From an uncultured Clostridia bacterium (GTDB taxonomy: Bacteria; Bacillota; Clostridia; Christensenellales; Aristaeellaceae), in assembly GCA_934643825.1 (NCBI GenBank), contig CAKUCW010000012.1, positions 1-63,363 on the forward strand: a stretch of 63,363 nt of DNA, in the 5' to 3' direction. The translations under genes and the position numbers were made by a program. The notes under the pieces were generated by a model, which was given only the letters and a program-made list of their open reading frames with translations, searched no databases and was not told the origin of the DNA. Shown here in pieces: positions 1 through 7,937 of this stretch. How positions within the stretch are numbered: the stretch's first letter is position 1; each line of letters opens with the position of its first letter.

Positions 1-74
1 CCTTTCCGCAAATGAAAGAATAGCTGAATTTCTTGATTTTGCTATTCAAGCCAAGTTTGCTTATGTCAACAAGC
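1..74 (+). repeat. Dispersed repeat R2, copy a (cut by window edge)
   Basis: This is the 3' part of a repeat that recurs, inverted, at 30687-30813 and, direct, at 35438-35532. By eye it differs from the 30.7 kb copy at four positions over 74 aligned bases. The shared core runs from AGCTGAATTTCTTGATTTTG to the end motif GCTTATGTCAACAAGC. No ORF is conserved across the copies, so it is a non-coding element. The 5' end lies outside the window. Confidence 0.85.
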
Positions 75-75
75 T

Positions 76-92
76 GGGCAGGCTCAGCCCGC
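76..92 (-). repeat. R1 hairpin fragment next to R2
   Basis: A GGCTCAGCCCGC palindrome fragment matches the hairpin of the R1 family (full copies at 9423 and 44648). It directly abuts the end of the R2 copy. Only the hairpin part is recognisable here. Confidence 0.55.
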
Positions 93-138
93 TGTTTTGC
101 ATTTTATGAGGAAATGAACGGCGGTCAAAGGTCAAATG

Positions 139-167
139 TTGCTTTTTGTCACAAAAAGTCGTATAAT
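139..167 (+). promoter_or_regulatory. Sigma-A type promoter
   Basis: TTGCTT, a 17 bp spacer and TATAAT lie 45 bp upstream of the small ORF at 213. The promoter probably serves the small peptide gene and the DUF4230 gene. Confidence 0.6.
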
Positions 168-212
168 CAGAAATAAACTTGTGAATTTAATGGCTTTTAT
201 GGAGGATAAATA

Positions 213-320
213 ATGAAAAAAGCGGGAAAAGCCGCATTGATGGTCTTGGGCGCCTGTGCGGTGGTTGTCGTATTCGGACGATATGTGGTGGTGCCGCTGC
301 TGGTGCTGCTGCCGCATTGA
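213..320 (+). CDS. Small hydrophobic membrane peptide (35 aa)
   Basis: This short ORF starts at ATG 213, behind TATGGAGGATAAATA, a good ribosome binding site. The product is two lysine-rich residues groups followed by an almost continuous hydrophobic stretch to the C-terminus, so it is a single membrane helix. It lies between a clear promoter and the DUF4230 gene, 22 bp upstream of that gene's TTG start, so the two are probably co-transcribed. I recognise no family. The alternative is that it is only a leader peptide for translation of the next gene. Confidence 0.5.
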   Translation: MKKAGKAALMVLGACAVVVVFGRYVVVPLLVLLPH

Positions 321-342
321 AGAACAGAAAGGAACAGCAAGA

Positions 343-942
343 TTGAAAGCGTTTTTGAAATGGCTGGGGCGCGTTGTGGGGACGGCACTGTGTCTGGTGC
401 TGGTTGTAGTCATGCTTCCGTACGCGTCGCGTTGGGCGGCAAAGGTCATACCGGATTTGACGGGGGCGGCGATGACGACGTCCGCGACGCTGAGCCGTAA
501 ATTGGCGCAGAGCGCTCGGCTGGAATGCATACAGGCGGACAGGGAAGGCATATTGGAATCGACCGTCGATGCGCTGCTGATCGGCACGGTTCAGTCGGTG
601 CAGATCGCTTATGATTATCATGCCAGCATCGGAATTGATCTGTCCAAGGTGGAGATTCGCACAGAAGGAAGCCGGATCACACTGATGCTTCCGGAAATGG
701 AAGTGATTTCCGACAGCCTGACGCCGACAAAAATCGACCGGAAGGATTTCTGGTATCCCCTGACCGATGAGAGGCGGGAAAAGCTGCTCGAAGACGAGCG
801 TGCAGCCTGCCGCACCGCGGAGCTTGAAGCCGCCCGGACGGAAGACGGCTGGGCGTATGTCATCGCCGCGCTGGAAAGCACGGTCAGCGGATGGATGGGC
901 GAGGAAAGCCCGCGTCTGACCCTTCAGTATCAACATCCGTAA
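343..942 (+). CDS. DUF4230 domain protein, membrane anchored
   Basis: The 199 aa product has an N-terminal transmembrane helix (about residues 8-25) followed by an extracytoplasmic region resembling DUF4230 proteins, whose function is unknown. I chose the TTG start at 343 because GAAAGGAAC precedes it at good spacing. The longer reading from 256 adds a cysteine- and tryptophan-rich stretch read out of frame through the small upstream gene. The C-terminal half carries KIDRKDFWYPLTDERREKLL-type charged helices typical of the family. It ends beside an R1-type hairpin at 943. Confidence 0.7.
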   Translation: MKAFLKWLGRVVGTALCLVLVVVMLPYASRWAAKVIPDLTGAAMTTSATLSRKLAQSARLECIQADREGILESTVDALLIGTVQSVQIAYDYHASIGIDLSKVEIRTEGSRITLMLPEMEVISDSLTPTKIDRKDFWYPLTDERREKLLEDERAACRTAELEAARTEDGWAYVIAALESTVSGWMGEESPRLTLQYQHP

Positions 943-957
943 GCGGGCTGAGTCCGC
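943..957 (+). repeat. R1-type hairpin fragment
   Basis: GCGGGCTGAGTCCGC matches the 15 bp R1 palindrome with one change. It begins immediately after the DUF4230 stop codon. The conserved R1 tail is not evident here. Confidence 0.5.
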
Positions 958-1003
958 GTGTGTTTGAGCAGCGGTCAACCCCTGCGCTTTTCCCGATCAG
1001 TAA

Positions 1004-1049
1004 AAAACAGCTCCGGTTCGCCTTTTTACGGCAGAATCGGAGCTGTTTT
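1004..1049. terminator. Bidirectional intrinsic terminator
   Basis: AAAACAGCTCCG and CGGAGCTGTTTT form a 12 bp perfect stem between the convergent DUF4230 gene and mrp. There are A/T runs on both sides, so it can serve both strands. Confidence 0.85.
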
Positions 1050-1054
1050 GTTGA

Positions 1055-1906
1055 TTAAAGCTGAACTTCCCCGGCGACAGCGGAGGCGGCATCCGCCATG
1101 AGCGGATTTTCGACGGCTTCGATGTTGCCTTCGTCGCACAGCTGTGCCGCTTTGGGATCAAACGGAAGCTGAGCCAATACCGGCAGATGAAGCTCGGCGG
1201 CTTCCTGCGCGATGCGGGACTTGCCGAACAGCTCGATGCGCTTGCCGCAATCCGGGCAGAGCGCATAGGACATGTTTTCAACCAGACCGAGCACCGGGAT
1301 ATTCATCATCTTCGCCATGTTGACGGCTTTGCGGACGATCATACCGACCAGATCCTGCGGCGTAGACACGACGACAACGCCGTCAAGCGGAATGCTCTGG
1401 AAAACGGTCAGCGGAACGTCGCCGGTTCCCGGAGGCATGTCGATCACCATCACGTCGAGTTCGCCCCAGGAAACATCCTCCCAGAACTGCTTGACAGCGC
1501 CGGCGATGACCGGTCCGCGCCAGATGACAGGAGCGTCGTCGCTCTCGAGCATCAGGTTGATGCTCATGACCTTAATGCCCTTCTCGGTTTCGGCGGGGAA
1601 GATGTGCACGCCGTCACCCATCGCTTTATCGTGGATGCCGAACATGCGCGGAATGGACGGACCGGTGATGTCGGCATCAAGCACGCCGACGCGGTAGCCC
1701 ATGCGGCTGAGCATGACCGCCAGCTCGCCGGAAACGAGGGACTTGCCCACGCCGCCCTTGCCGCTGACAACGCCGATGACTTTGCGAACCTTCGGCGGTT
1801 CCTTTTTCTCTTCCGGCTGCTGATTATGGTTGTGGCTGCATCCGGCGCACGCGGGCTTGGTGCCGCATTCGCTGGGCTCGCAGCCCTGCTTAATTTGGTC
1901 AGACAC
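1055..1906 (-). CDS. mrp: Mrp/NBP35-family Fe-S carrier P-loop ATPase
   Basis: This 283 aa cytosolic ATPase is of the Mrp/ApbC/NBP35 type, which bind and transfer Fe-S clusters to apoproteins. The deviant Walker A GKGGVGKS lies near residue 50, and the DMPPGTGD Walker B region near residue 155. The C-terminal CPDCGK pair is the cluster-binding motif. Extra N-terminal cysteines (ECGTKPACAGCSH) resemble the NBP35-style N-terminus seen in clostridial Mrp proteins. The start is GTG at 1906 behind AAAGGAG. It is a single gene, divergent from the secreted protein at 2053. Confidence 0.93.
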   Translation of the reverse strand: MSDQIKQGCEPSECGTKPACAGCSHNHNQQPEEKKEPPKVRKVIGVVSGKGGVGKSLVSGELAVMLSRMGYRVGVLDADITGPSIPRMFGIHDKAMGDGVHIFPAETEKGIKVMSINLMLESDDAPVIWRGPVIAGAVKQFWEDVSWGELDVMVIDMPPGTGDVPLTVFQSIPLDGVVVVSTPQDLVGMIVRKAVNMAKMMNIPVLGLVENMSYALCPDCGKRIELFGKSRIAQEAAELHLPVLAQLPFDPKAAQLCDEGNIEAVENPLMADAASAVAGEVQL

Positions 1907-1918
1907 GGAAATTTACTC

Positions 1919-1971
1919 CTTTCGGACAGACATGGATTCTGCTATAATACATAGAGCGGAGTCATGTCTGT
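1919..1971. promoter_or_regulatory. Divergent promoter region with inverted repeat
   Basis: On the plus strand an extended -10 TGCTATAAT (1939-1947) follows a weak -35. A perfect 9 bp inverted repeat, ACAGACATG at 1926 and CATGTCTGT at 1963, brackets this -10. It could be an operator shared by mrp and the gene at 2053, or a stem in the mrp leader RNA. Confidence 0.4.
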
Positions 1972-2052
1972 AAGATACAACTATTATCATACCATGAATT
2001 ACAAAAAAAGCAAGGCTAAATCAAGAATAGTTCACGGAGGGATGATGTGATC

Positions 2053-3216
2053 ATGCGGTTTAGAACGGTATGCGCGGCGATGACGGCGGCGTTTTTATTT
2101 TTTGCGGGGAGTGCCTGTGCGCAGGACATGGACGCGGCGGTGATGCGCAATTGGATGAATCAGTTTGCGGATGCGCTGGTGATGCTCACGCCGCTCAACG
2201 ACCCGGCGCAGACGGTTGATCCGGCACGTCCGGGAGAATATCTGATCGAATATGAATTCGGAACCGTAACGGCAACGACGCCGCAGACGCCGAATGCGGA
2301 AGATATTTTGGAGATCGATGTTTGCACACAGCAGGTGACAGATTGCCGCGGGATGCGCGTCGGTGCATCGCTGCAAGATGCGCTGGGCAACACACAGATT
2401 CCGCAGACGGACGCGAATCTGTCTGTGCTGAGCATACAGGAGAGCGGCATCGGCTGGTGCTGGGCGTATGTGGGAGACGGAAATGTATATGGCGTGGAAT
2501 GGATGACCTATGATACGCTGGATCCGAACGATGTGACGGAATATACGCTGACTTATGTCCTGACACAGGATGGGACGGTCAACGCAATTCGGGTCAAGGC
2601 GGCGGCTTCTACGCAGGCACAGGCAGAAAACGGCTTGCAGACAGCGACAGAAATGATGGAGAAGCGACAGGGAAACGCCGAACTTTGTCCGCAAAACAAC
2701 GCCCCTGTTCTGACGGAAGACGACCTGATCGTCATGGGCACAAAGGCGCTCGGCGTTCCGGTCTATGAGTGGATTGCGGCGATGGGTGAGCCGGTCGAGA
2801 TGCAGACGCTTCCGGCGGGCGGCGGACGTCTTCTGCTGTATGAAGGCGCGGCGGTTACGCTCGGGCTGGATGAGGCGACGGGCGTTGAGGTCGTGCAGGG
2901 TGTCAGCGTGACGGGTTCCGGATTGACCGGACCGCGAGGACTGCATGTCGGTATGAGCCTTTCTGAGGCGACGGCGCTCTTCCGCTGCGACGGGGACATA
3001 GGCGCAGACGGCGGCGTTCTCTACATTGAAGGAGAAGCATACGGCGAGCCGCCGTTTGGCGAAATGACGCCGATTCGGTCGGGCACGGCGACGGTTCGCT
3101 ATGCCTGCATGATGGCGTCGGGGAAAATCGGCAGACTGGAAGTGGGCGCGGAAAATGGAAGCGTCAGCTATTGGCATATGTACGAAGGACAAGAGGAGGC
3201 GTTGAGCGGTGTGTGA
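2053..3216 (+). CDS. Secreted protein of unknown function
   Basis: The 387 aa product has a clear Sec signal peptide (charged MRFRT, hydrophobic core, SACA cleavage site near residue 21). I see no lipobox cysteine with a proper context. The mature part is acidic and rich in Asp, Glu, Thr and Gly, with no catalytic motif I recognise. I chose ATG 2053, with GGAGGG 11 bp upstream. GTG 2047 is an in-frame alternative with closer spacing. Its end overlaps mnmM by 8 bp, so the two genes are translationally coupled. Confidence 0.65.
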   Translation: MRFRTVCAAMTAAFLFFAGSACAQDMDAAVMRNWMNQFADALVMLTPLNDPAQTVDPARPGEYLIEYEFGTVTATTPQTPNAEDILEIDVCTQQVTDCRGMRVGASLQDALGNTQIPQTDANLSVLSIQESGIGWCWAYVGDGNVYGVEWMTYDTLDPNDVTEYTLTYVLTQDGTVNAIRVKAAASTQAQAENGLQTATEMMEKRQGNAELCPQNNAPVLTEDDLIVMGTKALGVPVYEWIAAMGEPVEMQTLPAGGGRLLLYEGAAVTLGLDEATGVEVVQGVSVTGSGLTGPRGLHVGMSLSEATALFRCDGDIGADGGVLYIEGEAYGEPPFGEMTPIRSGTATVRYACMMASGKIGRLEVGAENGSVSYWHMYEGQEEALSGV

Positions 3217-3787
3217 TGAAGAAAGATTTGTATTGAGAAATGCGCGGCATCTGGCGGCGGGATACATGAACGCCATATTGAGGCATGGGGATGTCGCCGT
3301 GGACGCGACGATGGGCAACGGCAAGGACACGCAGTTCTTATGCGAGCTTGTCGGCGAGGAAGGACATGTCTATGCGTTTGACGTTCAGAAGGAAGCGGTT
3401 GAGCGCACGGCGGCAAGGCTGAAGGAAGCGGGATATGAAAATCGGGCGACGCTGCTGCTTGCCGGTCACGAAACGATGAAGGAACATGTTCAAAGTGCGC
3501 CGCGTGTGGTGATGTTCAATCTGGGCTGGCTGCCGGGCGCGGAACACATCGTGACGACAAAGACGGAAACGACGCTGACGGCGGTGCAGGCGGCGATTGA
3601 ACTGATTGTGCCGGGCGGATTTGTCAGCATTTGTGTTTATCCCGGACACGAAGAGGGAACGAAAGAGCTGCACGCGCTGCTGGATTGGGCGGGGAAGCTG
3701 CCTGTTCGTGAATACAATGTGCTGCATCATGCGTTTATCAACGCACGGGAAGGAACGCCGGAACTGATTTTGATTCAGAAAAACTGA
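3209..3787 (+). CDS. mnmM: MnmM-like tRNA U34 side-chain methyltransferase
   Basis: The 192 aa product is a class I SAM methyltransferase of the former 'rRNA methylase' family PF06962. Its B. subtilis member YtqB/MnmM converts nm5s2U34 to mnm5s2U34 in tRNA. The SAM loop is DATMGNGKDTQFL near residue 33, and the acidic AFDVQKEA follows. The family motif NLGWLPGAEH lies near residue 105, and the C-terminal HHAFINAREGTPEL is characteristic. The GTG start at 3209 lies behind AGAGGAGG inside the preceding gene. It has no obvious terminator. Confidence 0.85.
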   Translation: MCDEERFVLRNARHLAAGYMNAILRHGDVAVDATMGNGKDTQFLCELVGEEGHVYAFDVQKEAVERTAARLKEAGYENRATLLLAGHETMKEHVQSAPRVVMFNLGWLPGAEHIVTTKTETTLTAVQAAIELIVPGGFVSICVYPGHEEGTKELHALLDWAGKLPVREYNVLHHAFINAREGTPELILIQKN

Positions 3788-3922
3788 GATTCGGGCTCCT
3801 TTACGATAAAACTTTAACAAATTCATCAAAAGGTGTCGTCAGACGTTTGGAAATTGATACGGATGTTAAGAATGTATCTTTTTCGCTTTTTTTCACAAGT
3901 GCCGGCAGGAAATAGGAAGATT

Positions 3923-3951
3923 TTGTGGAACAAAAGAAAAAGGGATAAATT
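3923..3951 (+). promoter_or_regulatory. Possible promoter of decarboxylase operon
   Basis: TTGTGG, a 17 bp spacer and TAAATT lie 68 bp upstream of the first decarboxylase gene. The remaining 3788-4018 gap shows only a T-rich stretch and a short GCGG/CCGC hairpin. Confidence 0.4.
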
Positions 3952-4018
3952 GTAGCTGGAGACGCGGCGCAAAAACCGCACGAACCAGACCCTATACGAT
4001 TACGGAGGCGATAGTGGA

Positions 4019-5482
4019 ATGAGCACCCTTCAGGATCTCAGCAAGGTGCTCTCACGCAAGCAGGCTATTCTCGATGAGAATGCCGCGGGCGTTGAGAAAC
4101 AGAAGAAGAGCGGCAAGCAGACTGCGCGTGAGCGCATTGCGATGCTGCTGGACGGCGGCAGCTTTGTCGAGCAGAGCATGCTCGCAAACGATACCGGCGT
4201 CGTAGCTGGCTCCGGCACGGTGGATGGCCGTCCGGTGTATGTCTTTGCGCAGGATTTTGCCGTGATGGACGGCGCTATGGGCGCAAAGCAGGCAAAGAAG
4301 ATTGTTAAGGTACTGGAATTGGCACGCAAGACCGGAACGCCGGTCGTCGCGATGTGCGACAGCAACGGTGCGCGTGTGGGCGAAGGCGCTGCGGCTCTGG
4401 AAGCCTATGCGGATGTGTTTGCGCACATGGCTCGCCTGAGCGGCGTTGTGCCGATGGTGACGATGGTTCTCGGTCCGTGCGTCGGCGCGGCGGCGCTGAT
4501 GGCGCAGCTTTCCGACGTGGTGATCGTGTCCAAGCCTGCCGGTGCGCTGCTGGTCGCAGGCCCGCAGGTGCTTTCCTCCGAGATGAAGAAGGATCTGAAG
4601 GCGGAGCAGCTGGGCGGCGCGGATGTCGCTGTGGAATACGGCGTGGCGCACTTTGCCTGCGAGACGGAAGCGGACGCTTTTGCCAAGGCGAAGGCTGTGC
4701 TGGCGATGCTGCCTGCCAACAACCTGGAAGACGCGCCGTTCTCCGTTGAGGAGGACATGAACCGCCGTCTGGAAGGCTTTGAGGCGGGCTGCGACGGCCG
4801 CGAGCTGATTGCGGCGATGGTCGATGCCGGTTCTGTGATGGAATTCGGCAAGGGCTATACCGACGCTGTGACCGCGCTGGGCAAGATGGCGGGCCGCACG
4901 ACGGCGTTCGTTTACACCGGCAAGGGCGACACCTGCGACAAGCGCATGAAGAAGATCGCCCGCTTTGTCCGCTTTGCGGATTGCTACAACATTCCGGTTG
5001 TGTCGCTGGTCGATTCCACCGGACTCAAGCTGTTTGACACCATCGAGCGTCAGATGAGCGTGATGAACGCGGCGTCCACGCTGGTTTATGCGTACAGCGA
5101 AGCGACCACCGTGAAGGTGACGCTGGTGATCGGCAACGCGATCGGCTCTGCCTATGTTGCCATGGGCGGCAGCGCGAACGCCGACATGACCTACGCTTGG
5201 CCGGGAAGCGTCATCAGCCCGATGACCGGCGAAGCCGCGATCCAGATCATGTGGAAAGACAAGATCATGGCGAGCAAGGGCGATGCCGTTCATGCACGCG
5301 AAGAGCTTGCCGCTCAGTATGAAGCCGAGGTCGCCGACGGCGTGAACGCGGCGGTCGAAGGACTTGTGGATGATGTGATCGACCCGGCAGACAGCCGCAA
5401 GATGGTCATCGCCGCTCTGGAGCTTCTCTCCAGCAAGCGTGATTCCAATCCGCCCAAGAAGCACGGCAACATGCCGCTGTAA
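4019..5482 (+). CDS. mmdA: 12S-type acyl-CoA carboxyltransferase subunit (MmdA/PCC-beta-like)
   Basis: The 487 aa product belongs to the acyl-CoA carboxyltransferase (crotonase-fold) superfamily, which moves CO2 between biotin and an acyl-CoA such as methylmalonyl-CoA or propionyl-CoA. The N-terminal half has KQTARERIAMLLDGGSF, then the oxyanion-forming GPCVGAAALMAQLSD. The C-terminal half repeats the fold, with VSLVDSTGLK and GNAIGSAYVAMGG. It starts at ATG 4019 behind CGGAGG. It heads a five-gene operon with an OadG-like subunit, a biotin carrier and the Na+ pump subunit. In this setting methylmalonyl-CoA decarboxylation is the most likely role, but the substrate is not decided by sequence alone. 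It is slightly shorter than typical 510 aa homologues. Confidence 0.87.
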   Translation: MSTLQDLSKVLSRKQAILDENAAGVEKQKKSGKQTARERIAMLLDGGSFVEQSMLANDTGVVAGSGTVDGRPVYVFAQDFAVMDGAMGAKQAKKIVKVLELARKTGTPVVAMCDSNGARVGEGAAALEAYADVFAHMARLSGVVPMVTMVLGPCVGAAALMAQLSDVVIVSKPAGALLVAGPQVLSSEMKKDLKAEQLGGADVAVEYGVAHFACETEADAFAKAKAVLAMLPANNLEDAPFSVEEDMNRRLEGFEAGCDGRELIAAMVDAGSVMEFGKGYTDAVTALGKMAGRTTAFVYTGKGDTCDKRMKKIARFVRFADCYNIPVVSLVDSTGLKLFDTIERQMSVMNAASTLVYAYSEATTVKVTLVIGNAIGSAYVAMGGSANADMTYAWPGSVISPMTGEAAIQIMWKDKIMASKGDAVHAREELAAQYEAEVADGVNAAVEGLVDDVIDPADSRKMVIAALELLSSKRDSNPPKKHGNMPL

Positions 5483-5500
5483 CCAGGGGAGGAAAAATAA

Positions 5501-5869
5501 ATGGGTGCAATTCTTCAATATGGTTTGTCCGTTACGCTGGTCGGCATCGGCACGGTTTTCGTCGGTTTGATCATCCTGATTGCGTTGATCAAGCTGATAG
5601 AAAAAGCCATGAACGCCGCCACGGGCAAGCAGAAGGCTGCCGCGCCCGCTCCTGCCGCCGCTCCTGCTCCCGCTGAGGAAGAGGAACAGGCTGAGGAAAC
5701 GGACGACGACGAGCTGATTGCCGTCATCGCAGCTGCTGTGGCTGCGGCGATGGAACAGGCTGGCGAGGAGAACACGACGGGCTTTGTCGTGCGCTCGATC
5801 CGCCGTATTAACAACGCGCCCGCGTGGAACCGCGCCGGTCGTGAAGAGCAGGTTTACAGCCGCATGTAA
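5501..5869 (+). CDS. Decarboxylase gamma/delta subunit (OadG family)
   Basis: The 122 aa product has one N-terminal membrane helix (about residues 8-32, GLSVTLVGIGTVFVGLIILI), then an Ala/Pro linker, an acidic segment and a second helical stretch. The C-terminal WNRAGREEQVYSR resembles the conserved tail of clostridial OadG/MmdD proteins. These subunits hold the cytosolic carboxyltransferase to the membrane pump. It lies 18 bp after the carboxyltransferase gene, behind GGGGAGG. Confidence 0.85.
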   Translation: MGAILQYGLSVTLVGIGTVFVGLIILIALIKLIEKAMNAATGKQKAAAPAPAAAPAPAEEEEQAEETDDDELIAVIAAAVAAAMEQAGEENTTGFVVRSIRRINNAPAWNRAGREEQVYSRM

Positions 5870-5913
5870 GCGCTGCATAAGACAAAGATTCATTTTGCGA
5901 GGAGGACTCCATC

Positions 5914-6288
5914 ATGCGTAATTTTGTAATCACTGTGAACGGCACGAGCTATGAGGTTGCCGTTGAGGAAGTTGAAGCCGGCGCTGCTCCCGTTGCTGCT
6001 GCCGCTCCCGTTGCTGCTCCGAAGGCTGCCCCCAAGGCTGCCGCTCCGAAGGCTGCTGCGCCGAAGGCTGTTGCGGGCGAGAAAGTTACCGCCCCGATGC
6101 CGGGCAACCTGGTCGATGTCAAAGTCAAGGCTGGCGACAGCGTGAAGAAGGGCGACGTGCTGGTCGTTCTGGAAGCGATGAAGATGGAGAATGAGATCAT
6201 GGCGCCGCACGACGCGAAGGTTGCGCAGGTTCTGGCAGCCAAGGGCGCGACGGTCAACACGGGCGACGTGCTGGTCGTGCTCGAATAA
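5914..6288 (+). CDS. Biotin carboxyl carrier protein of the decarboxylase
   Basis: The 124 aa product is a biotinyl domain protein. The N-terminal part (residues 1-25) is the FVITVNGTSYEVAVEE strand region. An Ala/Pro/Lys swinging linker follows, and the biotinyl domain occupies about residues 52-124. Biotin should attach to the lysine of EAMKME, near residue 90. It is analogous to the 1.3S subunit of transcarboxylase or MmdC. It is the only biotin carrier in the operon and would have to serve both carboxyltransferases. RBS is GAGGAGG. Confidence 0.93.
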   Translation: MRNFVITVNGTSYEVAVEEVEAGAAPVAAAAPVAAPKAAPKAAAPKAAAPKAVAGEKVTAPMPGNLVDVKVKAGDSVKKGDVLVVLEAMKMENEIMAPHDAKVAQVLAAKGATVNTGDVLVVLE

Positions 6289-6309
6289 TCTGCAAAGGGG
6301 TTAAGCGCT

Positions 6310-7761
6310 GTGAAAAAGATTCTGAGTGTGATCCTCGGATTGGCGCTGTGCTGCATGCTTGCGGCGCTGCCCGTTTGCGCCGAGGAAGCCGCTGTCCCCG
6401 TGCAGTCGGACGCCGCCGAGATTGGCGACGGCTATGTAACGCTGGTCAGCGACGTGAATGATCTGATTCCCGTCTATGTGGACGAGGAGGCAGAGGGTGC
6501 CGCGGGGACGCTTGAGCAGGCGATGGCAGACTTCAGCGTCGGCAGCACGATTCTGGGCTTGGTTAACGATTCCGGTATCTACGATATCATCAAGGGCAAC
6601 TGGAAGAGCGCGGTTATGATTCTGATCTCTTTCGTTCTGCTCTATCTGGCAATCGTTAAGCAGTTTGAGCCGCTTCTGCTGATGCCGATCGCATTCGGCA
6701 TGCTGCTGACCAACCTGCCGCTGGCGGGCATTATGGACGAGCCGATTTACGAGATTCTGTCCAACCCGACGTACCACGGCAAGAACGGTATTCCGATCTA
6801 CAATGGCGACCTGCTGGTCGGTTATCAGTACATCAAACAGAACGGCGGTCTGCTTTATTACCTCTATCAGGGCGTTAAGCTGGGCATCTTCCCGCCGCTC
6901 ATCTTCATGGGCGTCGGCGCGATGACCGACTTTGGTCCGCTGATTGCCAACCCGATGAGCCTGCTGCTCGGCGCCGCGGCTCAGCTGGGCATCTTCCTGG
7001 CGTTCATCGTGGCGCTGATTGCGGGCTTCACGCCTGCCGAAGCCGGTGCAATCGGCATCATCGGCGGTGCGGACGGCCCGACCGCGATTTATGTCACCAC
7101 GAAGCTGGCTCCCGGTCTGCTGGGACCGATCGCTATCGCCGCGTATTCCTACATGGCGTTGGTTCCGGTCATTCAGCCGCCGATCATGAAGCTTCTGACC
7201 AGCAAGAAGGATCGCCAGATCGTCATGGGTCAGCTGCGCACCGTTTCCAAGACCGAGAAGATCGTCTTCCCGATCGTGGTTACCGTTCTGGTTTCCCTGA
7301 TGCTGCCGAGCGCCGCGCCGCTGATTGGCTCGCTGATGCTGGGCAACCTGTTTAAGGAATCCGGCGTAACGGAGCGTCTGTCCAAGACGGCGCAGAACGA
7401 ACTGATGAACATCGTCACCATCTTCTTGGGCGTGACGGTCGGCGCGACTGCGAAGGCTGAGACCTTCCTTCAGCCGCAGACGATCAAGATCATCGCGATG
7501 GGCGTGTTTGCCTTTGGCGGCGGCACGGCCGGCGGCGTTCTGCTGGGCGACCTGATGTGCAAGCTCTCCGGCGGCAAGATCAACCCGCTCATCGGCTCTG
7601 CCGGCGTTTCCGCCGTGCCGATGGCCGCGCGTGTTTCCCAGAAGGTCGGCCAGGCGGAGAACCCGAGCAACTTCCTGCTGATGCACGCGATGGGTCCGAA
7701 CGTTGCCGGTGTTATCGGTTCTGCGGTTGCCGCGGGCGTGTTCATCTCGATGTTCGGCTAA
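6310..7761 (+). CDS. Na+-translocating decarboxylase beta subunit
   Basis: The 483 aa product is an integral membrane subunit (OadB/MmdB/GcdB family) that decarboxylates carboxybiotin and pumps Na+ outward. The family signatures are IIGGADGPTAIYV (near residue 253) and the C-terminal NFLLMHAMGPNVAGVIGSAV. About ten hydrophobic helices are visible. Typical OadB proteins have 370-430 residues. This one carries an extra N-terminal segment of about 85 residues that starts with a signal-peptide-like sequence ending PVCAEEAA. The start is GTG 6310 behind AAGGGG. It is followed by a hairpin and then the 5S gene. Confidence 0.92.
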   Translation: MKKILSVILGLALCCMLAALPVCAEEAAVPVQSDAAEIGDGYVTLVSDVNDLIPVYVDEEAEGAAGTLEQAMADFSVGSTILGLVNDSGIYDIIKGNWKSAVMILISFVLLYLAIVKQFEPLLLMPIAFGMLLTNLPLAGIMDEPIYEILSNPTYHGKNGIPIYNGDLLVGYQYIKQNGGLLYYLYQGVKLGIFPPLIFMGVGAMTDFGPLIANPMSLLLGAAAQLGIFLAFIVALIAGFTPAEAGAIGIIGGADGPTAIYVTTKLAPGLLGPIAIAAYSYMALVPVIQPPIMKLLTSKKDRQIVMGQLRTVSKTEKIVFPIVVTVLVSLMLPSAAPLIGSLMLGNLFKESGVTERLSKTAQNELMNIVTIFLGVTVGATAKAETFLQPQTIKIIAMGVFAFGGGTAGGVLLGDLMCKLSGGKINPLIGSAGVSAVPMAARVSQKVGQAENPSNFLLMHAMGPNVAGVIGSAVAAGVFISMFG

Positions 7762-7864
7762 TCAACCCGATGTCGGTTTCACTTCCGGAAAGAGATTTTC
7801 GGATTGTGACGGCTTTGCTCACAAGGTCAGGCTGCACGACATCTTAAACCTTTAAAAAATGAAA

Positions 7865-7893
7865 CGGCATTCCTTCCGCGTGAGGGAATGCCG
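7865..7893 (+). terminator. Intercistronic hairpin before 5S gene
   Basis: CGGCATTCC and GGAATGCCG form a 9 bp perfect stem with an 11 nt loop, in the 176 bp between the pump gene and the 5S gene. No T-run follows, so it is more likely an mRNA stabiliser or a partial attenuator than a full terminator. Confidence 0.5.
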
Positions 7894-7937
7894 CCTTCCC
7901 GAAATAGCGGGGCACAGACAATAAGGAGGAATAAGCA

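Noticed and set aside
1187..1954. Long plus-strand ORF opposite mrp
   Set aside because: It is a shadow of mrp on the other strand, with His/Asp-rich composition and no motif.
4052..5893. 613-codon minus-strand ORF opposite the carboxyltransferase
   Set aside because: It is a high-GC shadow ORF rich in His and Arg; the plus-strand gene has clear family motifs.
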